Assembly (NCBI GenBank): GCA_049487715.1
Contig: CP150562.1
Location: forward strand, 620,001-684,000
Direction of reading: 5' to 3'
DNA: 64,000 nucleotides
Source: Pycnococcus provasolii
Taxonomy: Eukaryota > Chlorophyta > Pseudoscourfieldiophyceae > Pseudoscourfieldiales
Part shown: one piece after another, positions 20,181 to 28,154 of the stretch
Numbering within the stretch: the first letter of the stretch is position 1
Layout of the letters: every line of letters begins with the position of its first letter
Made by a program: the position numbers and the translations under genes
Notes under the pieces: generated by a model
The model's input: the letters and a program-made list of their open reading frames with translations, nothing else
What the model was told of the DNA's origin: nothing
Database searches by the model: none

Positions 20181-20786
20181 TAAAGGGCTGGTCCGACCTA
20201 AAACGAGATTTTTACGTGCACGACTGCCGGGGAGCCGTCCCTTGGCCGTTTGACGTGGTTCTTGGTGCTATCGAAAGCTCATGAGTTGCTCTCGATGTGC
20301 ATACCACTATGAGAGGCAACGCCCAAGCACTTCACGGTGACTGAAAGCCTCAAAGTTTGTAACACCCTGAAATTACGGGGAAATTGGTCGGGGAGGGGAT
20401 CAAACTAAAATCTTTTCCCCGACACCCCGAACGGGGAAATTGGTCGGGGCTGAATTTTCCCCCCTCTCCCGACCATTTTCCCGAACAAATTGAGCGATTG
20501 ATGCCGATTCGAGTTCGTGATGGATTTCCATTTTGAGACCTGATTTCTCAACGCTCTTGACGAGCTCTTTCGAATGAGCGGTGGGCAGTGTTGAGATCAC
20601 AAGTGAATAAAAAAATAAAAATTTTAAATTTTTATCGAGAAAATTTCTCCAAACTGCCCACCGCTCATTCGAAAGAGCTCGTCAAGAGCGTTCAGAAATT
20701 AGGTCTCAAAATGGAAATCCATCACGAACTCGCTCCCCGGCAGTCGTGCACGTAAAAATCTCGTTTTAGGTCGGACCAGCCCTTTA
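20181..20786. repeat. Large foldback inverted repeat with an interrupted left arm
   Basis: The right arm is continuous at 20653-20786 (134 bases). Its complement is split on the left. The outer part, 20181-20234, pairs perfectly with 20733-20786 (54/54). The inner part, 20510-20589, pairs with 20653-20732 (78/80). The loop is 63 bases (20590-20652) and AT-rich. The left arm is interrupted by 275 bases (20235-20509) containing GGGGAAATTGGTCGGGG twice, plus a partly complementary CCCGACCATTTTCCC that could fold locally. No open frame in the element resembles a known protein. It could be a foldback transposon or MITE, or a hairpin-RNA locus. Confidence 0.85.
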
Positions 20787-20827
20787 CCATAAAGGTAGGG
20801 TACATGTACAGTACATAGACGCGTCTG

Positions 20828-20882
20828 TCCCACTCGTGAGTTCGTGGATCCCACTTCGAAGCTTTCGAGTGACGAGTGGGAG
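20828..20882. repeat. Small inverted repeat next to the foldback
   Basis: TCCCACTCGT at 20828-20837 is mirrored by ACGAGTGGGA at 20873-20882, about 40 bases downstream of the large foldback. It may be part of the same element or a separate hairpin. No gene is seen. Confidence 0.4.
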
Positions 20883-21181
20883 GAGGTGACGCAGCCAAAG
20901 AGAACCAAATATTCAACGAGGAGGAGCGAAGGAGGGTCCCCAGGATTTGTTGGCGGCGCCTAAACGCGTGAGACCTGACGAGGATTGAAAGAGACACAGC
21001 CAACCTGGTGGCTTTTGTTGCCTTCGGAGGATTTCGAGCTGTCCAAGGCACGTCCCCAGCCCCAGTTTGTTTCCCAATTTCTGGGGACCGTCAGGCGCCT
21101 GGTGGGAGTTCCCTCCCCGGCAGCCCGGCTTTTCCTGGGACTCGAATTAAGAATTTCCCGGGTTCATTATTCTGCGTCCTC

Positions 21182-21850
21182 ATGCTCCGCGCTGCGTTCG
21201 CTGCAGCCACTTGTGGGGGGGGTGTCTCTGCCGCCGCAGGTGCAGGGGCGGTTGGTGGTGGCGTTGTTGGTGGTAATGCGGGAGCAGGGGGTGCAGGAGT
21301 AACAGGGAGTTTGGGTGGTGCAGGAGCAGTTGCAGGGGGTTTGGGTGGTGCAGGGGGGGATGCTTCGATAGGATTTACGGCATATGCGGCGGTACCTGCG
21401 CCACAACCCGTGTACGCGTACAACTCAGGAGCTCAGGGAGGTGGAGGAGCTCAGCAGCTACCGCCAGTACCAAGCTCCGAGTACTACGGCGGCGGTAACT
21501 ACGTAGGGGGCCAGCAAAAGCAATTCTCGTTCGTCACGGACACCACAGGGACCGCCGCCGCCGCGCCGACGTTCTGCATACCGCAGCAGGCGCAGCGAGC
21601 TCACTCGGGATGCGCGTCCGAGGCGGGTGTCGAAATCCTACAGATACTCGGAGGAGGGGCGCCTGCGACGCACACGACGCACACGGCGATGTTCGCCGCA
21701 AGCCTCAGCCCGCCGAGCCGCTCGTTTCTCACCAACCCCATCACGCGAGACCACCGATTCGGGAACGCTCCCATCCTCAACAACATTGTTACCGCCACGG
21801 GAAGTGGACCGGCTGTTCCCGACTCCATGGCTTTCAGTCCGCCTCAGTGA
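21182..21850 (+). CDS. Hypothetical Gly/Ala-rich protein
   Basis: I do not recognise this 222-residue protein. It has an N-terminal Gly/Ala/Val-rich stretch of roughly 60 residues built on imperfect GGAGAV and LGGAG units, then a Gly/Gln/Tyr-rich middle (SSEYYGGGNYVGGQQKQ). The less repetitive C-terminal 80 residues include FLTNPITRDHRFGNAPILNN and look like the conserved part. MLRAAFAAATC could be a short leader. The longer frame begins with GTG at 21008, so ATG 21182 is used. Codon use and a long frame free of stops favour a real gene. It is followed by an AATAAA-like ATAAATGATA and converges on the FKBP gene. Confidence 0.5.
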   Translation: MLRAAFAAATCGGGVSAAAGAGAVGGGVVGGNAGAGGAGVTGSLGGAGAVAGGLGGAGGDASIGFTAYAAVPAPQPVYAYNSGAQGGGGAQQLPPVPSSEYYGGGNYVGGQQKQFSFVTDTTGTAAAAPTFCIPQQAQRAHSGCASEAGVEILQILGGGAPATHTTHTAMFAASLSPPSRSFLTNPITRDHRFGNAPILNNIVTATGSGPAVPDSMAFSPPQ

Positions 21851-22181
21851 GACGACAACTACCGCACACCACAACAAATAAATGATACGAAATGATACCA
21901 GGCGCGTTGGCCGAGTTAAAACAATGAACAAGTGAAGAAGGAGAGAACGAACCACTTTTAGACTGACTCTCGTATGAACAAATTTGGTGATATGAAAAAC
22001 TGGAACAATCTTTAAAAAAAAATGATAGAAGATTTTGTAAGAACAAAAAAACCTTGGTTGAAAAAGTTTGACTCGTTACAAAGCTCAAAACGAACAAAGG
22101 AAAAAGTGGTTGTGTATTTCTTGTGTCTATGTATTCTCCACCACCAACACCGCAAACAGCTCGCACAAAGTCTTCTCTACT

Positions 22182-23642
22182 CTACTTGATGCGCTTGTTG
22201 TCGTCAACGAATGATTCCTGATCCTCGTCGTCGTCCTGCTCCTGCTCCTGCTCCTGCTCCTCCTCCTCCTGCTCCTCCTTCTCCTCCTGCTCCTCCTGCT
22301 CTTCAGTCTCTTCTTCTTCAGATTCTTCCTCTTCTTCTTCACTGTCGTCGTCGTCGTCAGCAGCAGCGGCAGCGGCAGTATCGTCGCTCTCCATCTCCAT
22401 TCCCTCAGGCATGATAACGCTTTCCACCTGCACAACAAAATCCACAGACCCAACCTCACCCTCTGGCACCTTGAAGAGGCCGCTCATGCCAGCTGGAACC
22501 TTCGCAGGCATGCCATCGACGTCGGTCGTGCTACTCAGGTCAATCATGCCAGCAAGGTGCAAGGGCACGCTCACAAAGCGCATGCCGCCAGAAGCGATGG
22601 GGTACATACCACCGAGACCAGCATCGAGCGCAGGCCACATGCCCACCTCCTTCACGCCAGCATCATCGACTTTGTAATTCACTGACACGTCCTTCGCGAG
22701 CACAGTGCCGTCGACGGCATTCGTCGCGTTGAGAATGCGAAGAGACACGGTAGCACCTTCGATGTAGAATCCGCCGTCGAAATCACCCATCACGTAATCG
22801 ACCACCTCCAAGCCCTTGCTCTCCCCCTCATTTTCGTGCGAAACGCCACCCTCTGGAATTTCCTGCGGCTCGTATCCGTCCGTGTTCATCCACGCCGCGG
22901 GCTGTTCTTCGGGGTTGTCGTTGTAGTAGCTGAAGAAGTCGGCGAGAAATGCCTCCTTGTCGCCGTCCTCGACCCAAGGCGGGAATGGGAAGTCGCCAAA
23001 AGCATTCTCCGCGTCGCCTTTGCTTGCGCTGAGAAGCTCGACTTCAAACTTCAGTTCCGCGTTGGGAGGAATGGTCGGCGGCGATCCAGCCTCTCCATAC
23101 GCGTACTCAGGTGCGCACGTGAGCACAGCCTTCTCCCCGACGAGCATACTTGCCACACCTTCATCCCAGCAGGGTATCACCTCTCCAAGTCCAAGTTTGA
23201 AGGTGAAGGGCGTGTCGCGTTCCCTTGACGAGTCGAACTGCGTGCCATCCGAAGCGAGCGTTCCGACGTAGTGCACAGTCACCTCGTCTCCAAACTGCAG
23301 TGGAGGTGAGGACGTGTCAGAATCTCCAGCAGGTACGAGTACCTCTTTCTGGAAGTACTGAGGAGGTGTGGACTCGTCACTGTTGTCGCTGACATTGTCT
23401 TGTGTTATTTCTTCGTTGTTTTGCTCTTTGTTTTCTTCTTCGCCATCCTGCAAAATCATGCGTCGATGGTTCTTCTTGTTGAAGTTGTTGTTGTTGAGGT
23501 TGTTCCTCCACGATTGCGTCGTAGTCGGGTGCGCCATCACCCCCACTGGCACCGTGCTCGAGGCATGCTGGTTCGTCGTCGTGATCGCGCCTACGACGGC
23601 GACAGATACGAGCGCGAGTGTTTTCTGAATGACAGCTGACAT
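22182..23642 (-). CDS. Secreted FKBP-type peptidyl-prolyl isomerase
   Basis: This 486-residue protein has an N-terminal signal peptide ([15 protein letters not shown]), so it probably acts in the secretory pathway or outside the cell. A complete FKBP domain covers about residues 105-215. [48 protein letters not shown] and [14 protein letters not shown] carry the usual active-site aromatic and Asp positions, with a Cys before the FKBP Trp (VIPCWDEGV). A second region (about 290-420) keeps FKBP-like strands ([22 protein letters not shown]) but lacks the binding residues and may be an inactive FKBP repeat. The tail is a Glu/Gln/Asp repeat encoded by TCC/TGC triplets and ends in DDNKRIK, with no clear KDEL signal. 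Confidence 0.85.
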   Translation of the reverse strand: MSAVIQKTLALVSVAVVGAITTTNQHASSTVPVGVMAHPTTTQSWRNNLNNNNFNKKNHRRMILQDGEEENKEQNNEEITQDNVSDNSDESTPPQYFQKEVLVPAGDSDTSSPPLQFGDEVTVHYVGTLASDGTQFDSSRERDTPFTFKLGLGEVIPCWDEGVASMLVGEKAVLTCAPEYAYGEAGSPPTIPPNAELKFEVELLSASKGDAENAFGDFPFPPWVEDGDKEAFLADFFSYYNDNPEEQPAAWMNTDGYEPQEIPEGGVSHENEGESKGLEVVDYVMGDFDGGFYIEGATVSLRILNATNAVDGTVLAKDVSVNYKVDDAGVKEVGMWPALDAGLGGMYPIASGGMRFVSVPLHLAGMIDLSSTTDVDGMPAKVPAGMSGLFKVPEGEVGSVDFVVQVESVIMPEGMEMESDDTAAAAAADDDDDSEEEEEESEEEETEEQEEQEEKEEQEEEEQEQEQEQDDDEDQESFVDDNKRIK

Positions 23643-23649
23643 GACTGTT

Positions 23650-23695
23650 ACCTACTTACTTGCTTGCTTGCTTGCTTGCTTACTTGCTTGTGGCA
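23650..23695. repeat. CTTG tetranucleotide microsatellite
   Basis: ACTTGCTTGCTTGCTTGCTT and related units lie just before the FKBP start codon on the minus strand, in its 5' leader. A separate run of GAGAAT units follows at 23725-23780. Both look like ordinary simple repeats in the 631-base divergent interval between the FKBP gene and the lumen-protein gene, which otherwise shows only GGGGATCCATCGTTGG at 24124. Confidence 0.6.
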
Positions 23696-24273
23696 GTAAT
23701 AAGTCACTGAATACAATCAATGGTGAGAATGAGAATGACTGCACTGCACTGCACGAGAATGAGAATGAGAATGGGAAGAAGCTCTTCCCAAGGAAGACCA
23801 CAGAGAACACTCCATACGTATCGTACGTTAGAAGAAGAAGAGCAGAGAGGGGGAGAAGCTTCCAGTCAAAGAAGAAAGAAATACCATGTATAGCGGTGTT
23901 TATGCGTTCTAGAGGAAGCGAAAACACATGGAAGTAGTTGTGCTGGAGAAGGACATGAACATGCCGACATGGAGAGGGACGGTGACACTGAGAAGAGGGG
24001 AACAGGGACGGGGTCGTCGAGGGCTCACGGGATCGGCGACGTTCGGGGTCGGCGAGGGGGTACCCCAAGTTCCACCACCGCACCGAGAGCGAGACTTGGA
24101 TGTGATTTGAGATAGGTTGAGTTGGGGATCCATCGTTGGATCATATGTCATTCTATCCTGTCGTAGTTTTGTGGTTGTCTGTCCTCCCCCTGACCTTTCA
24201 CCCTGCACCCTCCTTCTTCCTTATCTCAACCCCTGGAGGATCTCAACCTCATCTGTCTGAAGTCTGAACGACA

Positions 24274-24753
24274 ATGTCAGTGACGATGATGAGAATGACG
24301 ACTTTGACTTCATCGAACTCCTCCTCTAAGTCCAAGGGTCTTCCTAAAGGATATGCGCGTGCCTGTTCATCTTCTTCATACTCACCTTCTCCTTCATCTT
24401 CTCAGTCATCATCATCATCTTTTCAGCGACGCCGCCGCTTGCTTGCGCGTCTTCTTCCAGTGTCTGGATTGTCTATGGTGGTGGCAGTGGCGGCGACAAC
24501 CTTGGTGGTACCTGCAAAGCCCGCGCTCGCGTTCGGGAACGGAATACCGGGATACGACGTCAACGAGGAGGCGAGGTCACGCGCGTCCGATAAACAGAAA
24601 CAGGAAATTGACGCACAAAACGCGCGAGCCAAAGAATATCAGCAGAAACTCGAACAAGGAGAATCCGTCTCAATCGCCTTGCCTGGAACCACAAAAGAAG
24701 ATGGGGATGTGCCTCAACCTCCGCCGTGCTGGCCACGACCTTCGTGCGACTGA
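24274..24753 (+). CDS. Small protein with a thylakoid-lumen-type leader
   Basis: The 159-residue product has a bipartite leader: about 50 Ser/Thr/Lys-rich residues typical of a chloroplast transit peptide, then RRRRLLARLLPVSGLSMVVA and a hydrophobic span ending in PAKPALA, an AxA-type lumen cleavage site. The predicted mature protein (about 72 residues) begins FGNGIPGYDVNEEARSRASD, contains a short charged helix with Gln/Lys repeats, and ends PQPPPCWPRPSCD with two cysteines. I do not recognise the mature domain. The leader suggests Sec or Tat import into the thylakoid lumen. The arginines before the hydrophobic span are many but not an unambiguous twin-Arg motif. The stop is followed by AAATAAAATAAAA. 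Confidence 0.65.
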   Translation: MSVTMMRMTTLTSSNSSSKSKGLPKGYARACSSSSYSPSPSSSQSSSSSFQRRRRLLARLLPVSGLSMVVAVAATTLVVPAKPALAFGNGIPGYDVNEEARSRASDKQKQEIDAQNARAKEYQQKLEQGESVSIALPGTTKEDGDVPQPPPCWPRPSCD

Positions 24754-24909
24754 AATAAAATAAAACAAAACACACGTTTCGTATCGTACAGTACGTAGTC
24801 GCTCGTTCGGTGGTCGGTGGTGTTTCATTACGGTATAACAAGAGTAAAGAATCAAATAGCAAATACTGTACAAACTATGCTTTACAATCGGCCATCACAT
24901 CACATCACA

Positions 24910-26574
24910 TCACATCAGGCAGTCTCCAAGACGTTCGTTGTCGTCGTCGGAATCACCCCAGCCATCTGCAGCCAAGTTCGCGTCGAGCTCCTGCTGCTGC
25001 TTTGTCCTTTCCTTAGCAGGAGGAGAAGGATGACTGCTGCTCTCGATAGCCGCGCGCTCTTGCGTCTTGCTCATCACATGCGCAACATGCCCTCCAAAGC
25101 CACGACGACCTTCGCGGTGCGCGTACGCCTCTGCTGCCGTCGTCGACTGTCCCATGGTGGCGAACGAGGCTGTAGGAGCAGCATTCGTTGCCTGAAAGTT
25201 GGATGCACCCAAGTTCAATGCCGTCAACCTCCCAGTACCACCGCCTGTCGTTGTCGTTGCCGCCGCCTCGCGAAGGGCACGCATCGCGCGATTCACGAGC
25301 ACCGTCGCGGCATCCGTAGAACGAGACGCTATCGCACGCGCGTCAGCCTCACGCGGCCATGGCAAGTTCACGTTGCCACGTGTCCATCTCGACGGCGGCG
25401 CCGACGCCGACGCCGATGCAACAACTCCTTTCCGATCTGGCAGTCTCTCACTTCGCCATCGCACGGTGAATAAGGTTGGCCATGTTCCTCGCTCCTCGAG
25501 ATGCTCCGCAAGGCGCAGGAGAAGGTCGGGAGCAATCACGCGGAGCACTCGTTCGCACTGCGACAGCTCGGTGGGTTTAAACGAATCTTCCACAGATATC
25601 GTCTTTGGGCCAGCTTCAATCGCCTTCGAGTCAACGGTGGACTTGTCCACGCCATAGCTCAACAGCCAGAGGCGTTGAGCTAATCTGGCATTGTCACCCA
25701 CCGCACGAGCGAGTTTCGACGGTTCCGCGGCTCGAACGGTTGTTACCGAGGAGTCGCCAAGGTGACGCACAAGCCCACCCTCCGTGGACGCGCCCACCCC
25801 GCACACACGACGCATCACGCCCAGACGATGTATGCAAGCGGAGGCGCCGCTCGCACATACCGCCGTCTGCTGGCCAGGCTTATGCAGCGAGGCGGCAATT
25901 TTGCTGATTGTCTTGTTGTGAGCAATGCCGCAGCAGCATCGAAGTCCTAGCACGCGCTTCACCTCGGCGCGCACCTCGCTTGCCAGGTGCGTAGCCCTGG
26001 CAATCAGTATGTCTTCGTCCGTCTCCGGTGGCCTCGGCGGCGGCGGCGGCGGCTGCTCGTGTTGTGAATGTCCTTCCACACGGTGCTCGAACGTGTCACC
26101 CGTGTAGACGTGCGTACCCTCTGCCCAACAAGGTTCCTCCTTGCGTGCTCGCTTGGTTGCGCGTTCCCCTTCGTCAGATGACGAAGACGACGCCTTGAGT
26201 CTGCGCGTCACGTCGATCCAACACTCGTCGTACCCGAGCGGCTCAGTAGGGCCGTACTTTGCCAGCAGGCTTCGGAGGCGCTTTGTGACTGCCCGATACG
26301 GTGTCGTGTCCTCTCCAGACACAAACACGGCGTCGCTCCTTCCCGCGAGAAGTCTTCTGGCGTCTTGCAAGTTGTGCAGCTTCGTGACTCCCAAGGCTCG
26401 CGCGTGGTAGTTGGACGTCACGACGATGTGCTTCTGCGTGACGCACACGGGCACGTCGGCGAGCGCTGGGTTGCGCAGCTCCTCGCACTGCGCGAAGAAG
26501 GCGTCGACGTCGACGTGCAGGACCAGGGAAGATCGGTCGGGCGGAGGAGGGGCGCGGCGGGCCAACGACTCCAT
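24910..26574 (-). CDS. POLI: Y-family translesion DNA polymerase, iota-like
   Basis: This 554-residue protein is a predicted lesion-bypass polymerase. The palm opens with LVLHVDVDAFFAQCEELRNP, carrying the first catalytic Asp, and continues QKHIVVTSNYHARALGVTKL and FVSGEDTTPYRAV. The second acidic motif is GYDECWIDVT, closer to the GFDENFVDLT of Pol iota than to the SIDEAYLD of Pol eta or kappa. VYTGDTFEHRVEGHS, CCCGIAHNKTISKIAASLHK and the little-finger start ISVEDSFKPTE also align with Pol iota order. A C-terminal region rich in Lys/Glu/Gln ends the protein; no ubiquitin-binding or PIP motif is certain. The start is 86 bases after the PP2C stop on the same strand. Pol iota is not known from Arabidopsis, so eta is the alternative assignment. 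Confidence 0.78.
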   Translation of the reverse strand: MESLARRAPPPPDRSSLVLHVDVDAFFAQCEELRNPALADVPVCVTQKHIVVTSNYHARALGVTKLHNLQDARRLLAGRSDAVFVSGEDTTPYRAVTKRLRSLLAKYGPTEPLGYDECWIDVTRRLKASSSSSDEGERATKRARKEEPCWAEGTHVYTGDTFEHRVEGHSQHEQPPPPPPRPPETDEDILIARATHLASEVRAEVKRVLGLRCCCGIAHNKTISKIAASLHKPGQQTAVCASGASACIHRLGVMRRVCGVGASTEGGLVRHLGDSSVTTVRAAEPSKLARAVGDNARLAQRLWLLSYGVDKSTVDSKAIEAGPKTISVEDSFKPTELSQCERVLRVIAPDLLLRLAEHLEERGTWPTLFTVRWRSERLPDRKGVVASASASAPPSRWTRGNVNLPWPREADARAIASRSTDAATVLVNRAMRALREAAATTTTGGGTGRLTALNLGASNFQATNAAPTASFATMGQSTTAAEAYAHREGRRGFGGHVAHVMSKTQERAAIESSSHPSPPAKERTKQQQELDANLAADGWGDSDDDNERLGDCLM

Positions 26575-26626
26575 TATTATTATTGTGACAAGGAATGAAG
26601 GGGGGGGGGGACGAAGGGGGGAATTA

Positions 26627-26640
26627 ATTCGGGGTTTGTT
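26627..26640 (+). promoter_or_regulatory. ATTCGGGGTTTGTT box between the PP2C and POLI genes
   Basis: This copy of the recurrent promoter box lies in the 86-base gap before the POLI ATG, antisense to POLI. A G11 homopolymer run and an AATAAT run fill most of the rest. It may provide a separate promoter for POLI. Confidence 0.4.
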
Positions 26641-26660
26641 TGAAAGACTTAGTTCATTAC

Positions 26661-27724
26661 TTATTTCGCCAACGCCGTGCTCACGACGACGGTAATGTCG
26701 TCCATCTTGCCGCCCTCGAAGCGCAGGCCCGCGGCGCGCGCGGCATCCGCGAACGGCGTGCGCGAGCTAGGCTGATCAGCCTTGAAGGAGGCGAACGACG
26801 CGATCGCCTCGGCGAGCTTGTCAGGGCTTACGGAACCAACCTGGCTCGCCTCCTTCACGAGTGAGACAATCTCCTCGTTGTACACGTTGTCGAACAGGCC
26901 GTCGGTGCCAACGACGAGTACGTCTCCTGCGCGCATGTTAATCATGTACTGGTCCGCCTGATCGGGCGTGTCACTGCCCGGGTCGCTACCCAGCTGATAC
27001 GGGAAGTTAAAGTTGTGCTGCTGCGACTCGCTCAGCGCGACCACCTCGCCGTCGCGTATGAGAACAAATCCGCTATCCCCTAAGTTGGCACACGTCAGCG
27101 CCCTTGCGGGTGGGAATGCCTCCGTCACCTCGTCGCCGATGGCGCAGACGCACGCCGTGCTGCTTCCCCTCTCCGCGCGTGCTTTCACCCAAGCGTCGCG
27201 CAGGCTTTCGACAAGGTCGATGGGCAGAAGCGTTTTGCGTGTTCTCATCACCTCCTCTGCATTGAACATGAGAAGTCTTGAGAACCGCGCAGGGTCGACG
27301 CCAAGCTCAGCCCACCCGCCAACTCCGTCCGCGACCCCGACGATGGTTGCGCCGTCGTCGCGTACGCCCGCAAAGCACGCGTCTTCGCCGCCCTTATCTG
27401 CTTTGGCGGGGTGCGGTATGACCGCGGTTCCACTGACGACGTCGAACGGCAGTACGGAAGCGGCGGCTGCGGTGGTGGTGGAGTTTGAGCGACGACTCGT
27501 CAGCCTGGCCAAACCGGTGTTATTATTATTGTTGTTATTTTTTTATTTGTGCGTGTGTGTGTTGTTTTTAGGAAAGAGAAGTCAGCGTTGGTACGAAGTT
27601 TATGCCATTATTGTCCTAGTAGGAAACTGACGTACGGTCCTCGAATCGCCTTAGCGTGTGCGAAGTTTGCGGATAGTCTTGACGCGGAGACTGTGGAAGC
27701 GATTCCGCAGAAAAGTGTTCGCAT
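26661..27724 (-). CDS. PPTC7/PTC7-type PP2C protein phosphatase, spliced
   Basis: This is a metal-dependent Ser/Thr phosphatase of the PTC7 family, usually mitochondrial or plastid. The catalytic exon (26661-27504) has PHPAKADKGGEDACF, GVADGVGGWAELGVDPARFS, GSSTACV, LTCANLGDSGFVLIRDGEV, GDVLVVGTDGLFDNV and GKMDDITVVVS, covering the metal-binding Asp and Gly motifs. That frame has no ATG before the catalytic core. I place exon 1 at 27636-27724: ATG, then MRTLFCGIASTVSASRLSAN, an Arg/Ser/Ala-rich organelle leader. Exon 1 ends before the donor GTACGT at 27635, and the acceptor GGCCAG ends at 27505. Both junctions have matching phase (2 + 1 bases), giving 310 residues. The 5' intron of 131 bases resembles the GTACGT introns of the HMG-box gene. 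Confidence 0.82.
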
Positions 27725-27982
27725 AATCGCGGTAGACTTGATCGCCCTTCCTAGAACGACTTTCATACAAACATAAAATGCTCCCAGGAATGATTCGACG
27801 GTGAACGAATAAGATACGGTTAAGAAAACGCACACAGGCTCAAAAGCCCACCGCTCAAACAGGATAAAAAAAAACCCAAAAAAGAGGAATTACTGAAAAA
27901 AAGAACAGGGTTATGGTTCTACGGGGGATCCCCCAAGGAAAATGAAAAGTAAGTTAGGGGTTGGTTGGATTTTCTTTCGGGA

Positions 27983-27994
27983 ATTCGGGGTTTG
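27983..27994 (+). promoter_or_regulatory. ATTCGGGGTTTG promoter box upstream of the acyltransferase
   Basis: This sense-strand copy lies 161 bases before the ATG chosen at 28155 and inside the longer open frame that starts at 27942. It is the reason for rejecting the upstream start. GGGGATCC also occurs at 27924. Confidence 0.45.
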
Positions 27995-28154
27995 CATGAA
28001 CGGATTCAACAGCAAGCCTTTTGTTGTGGGAAGGAAAAGGGGGCCCAAGGCAAGGGGGTCCGTCCTCAGGAGCCACAGAAACTTCATTTCACCTCCCGGA
28101 TCAGAACCTTCATTCAGCCTTTCATTCTCGTTCTCGCCTCCCTGTTTTTTAAAC

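Noticed and set aside
27549-27776. 75-residue plus frame in the PP2C/acyltransferase interval
   Set aside because: It overlaps the PP2C leader exon on the other strand and lacks any ATG or motif.
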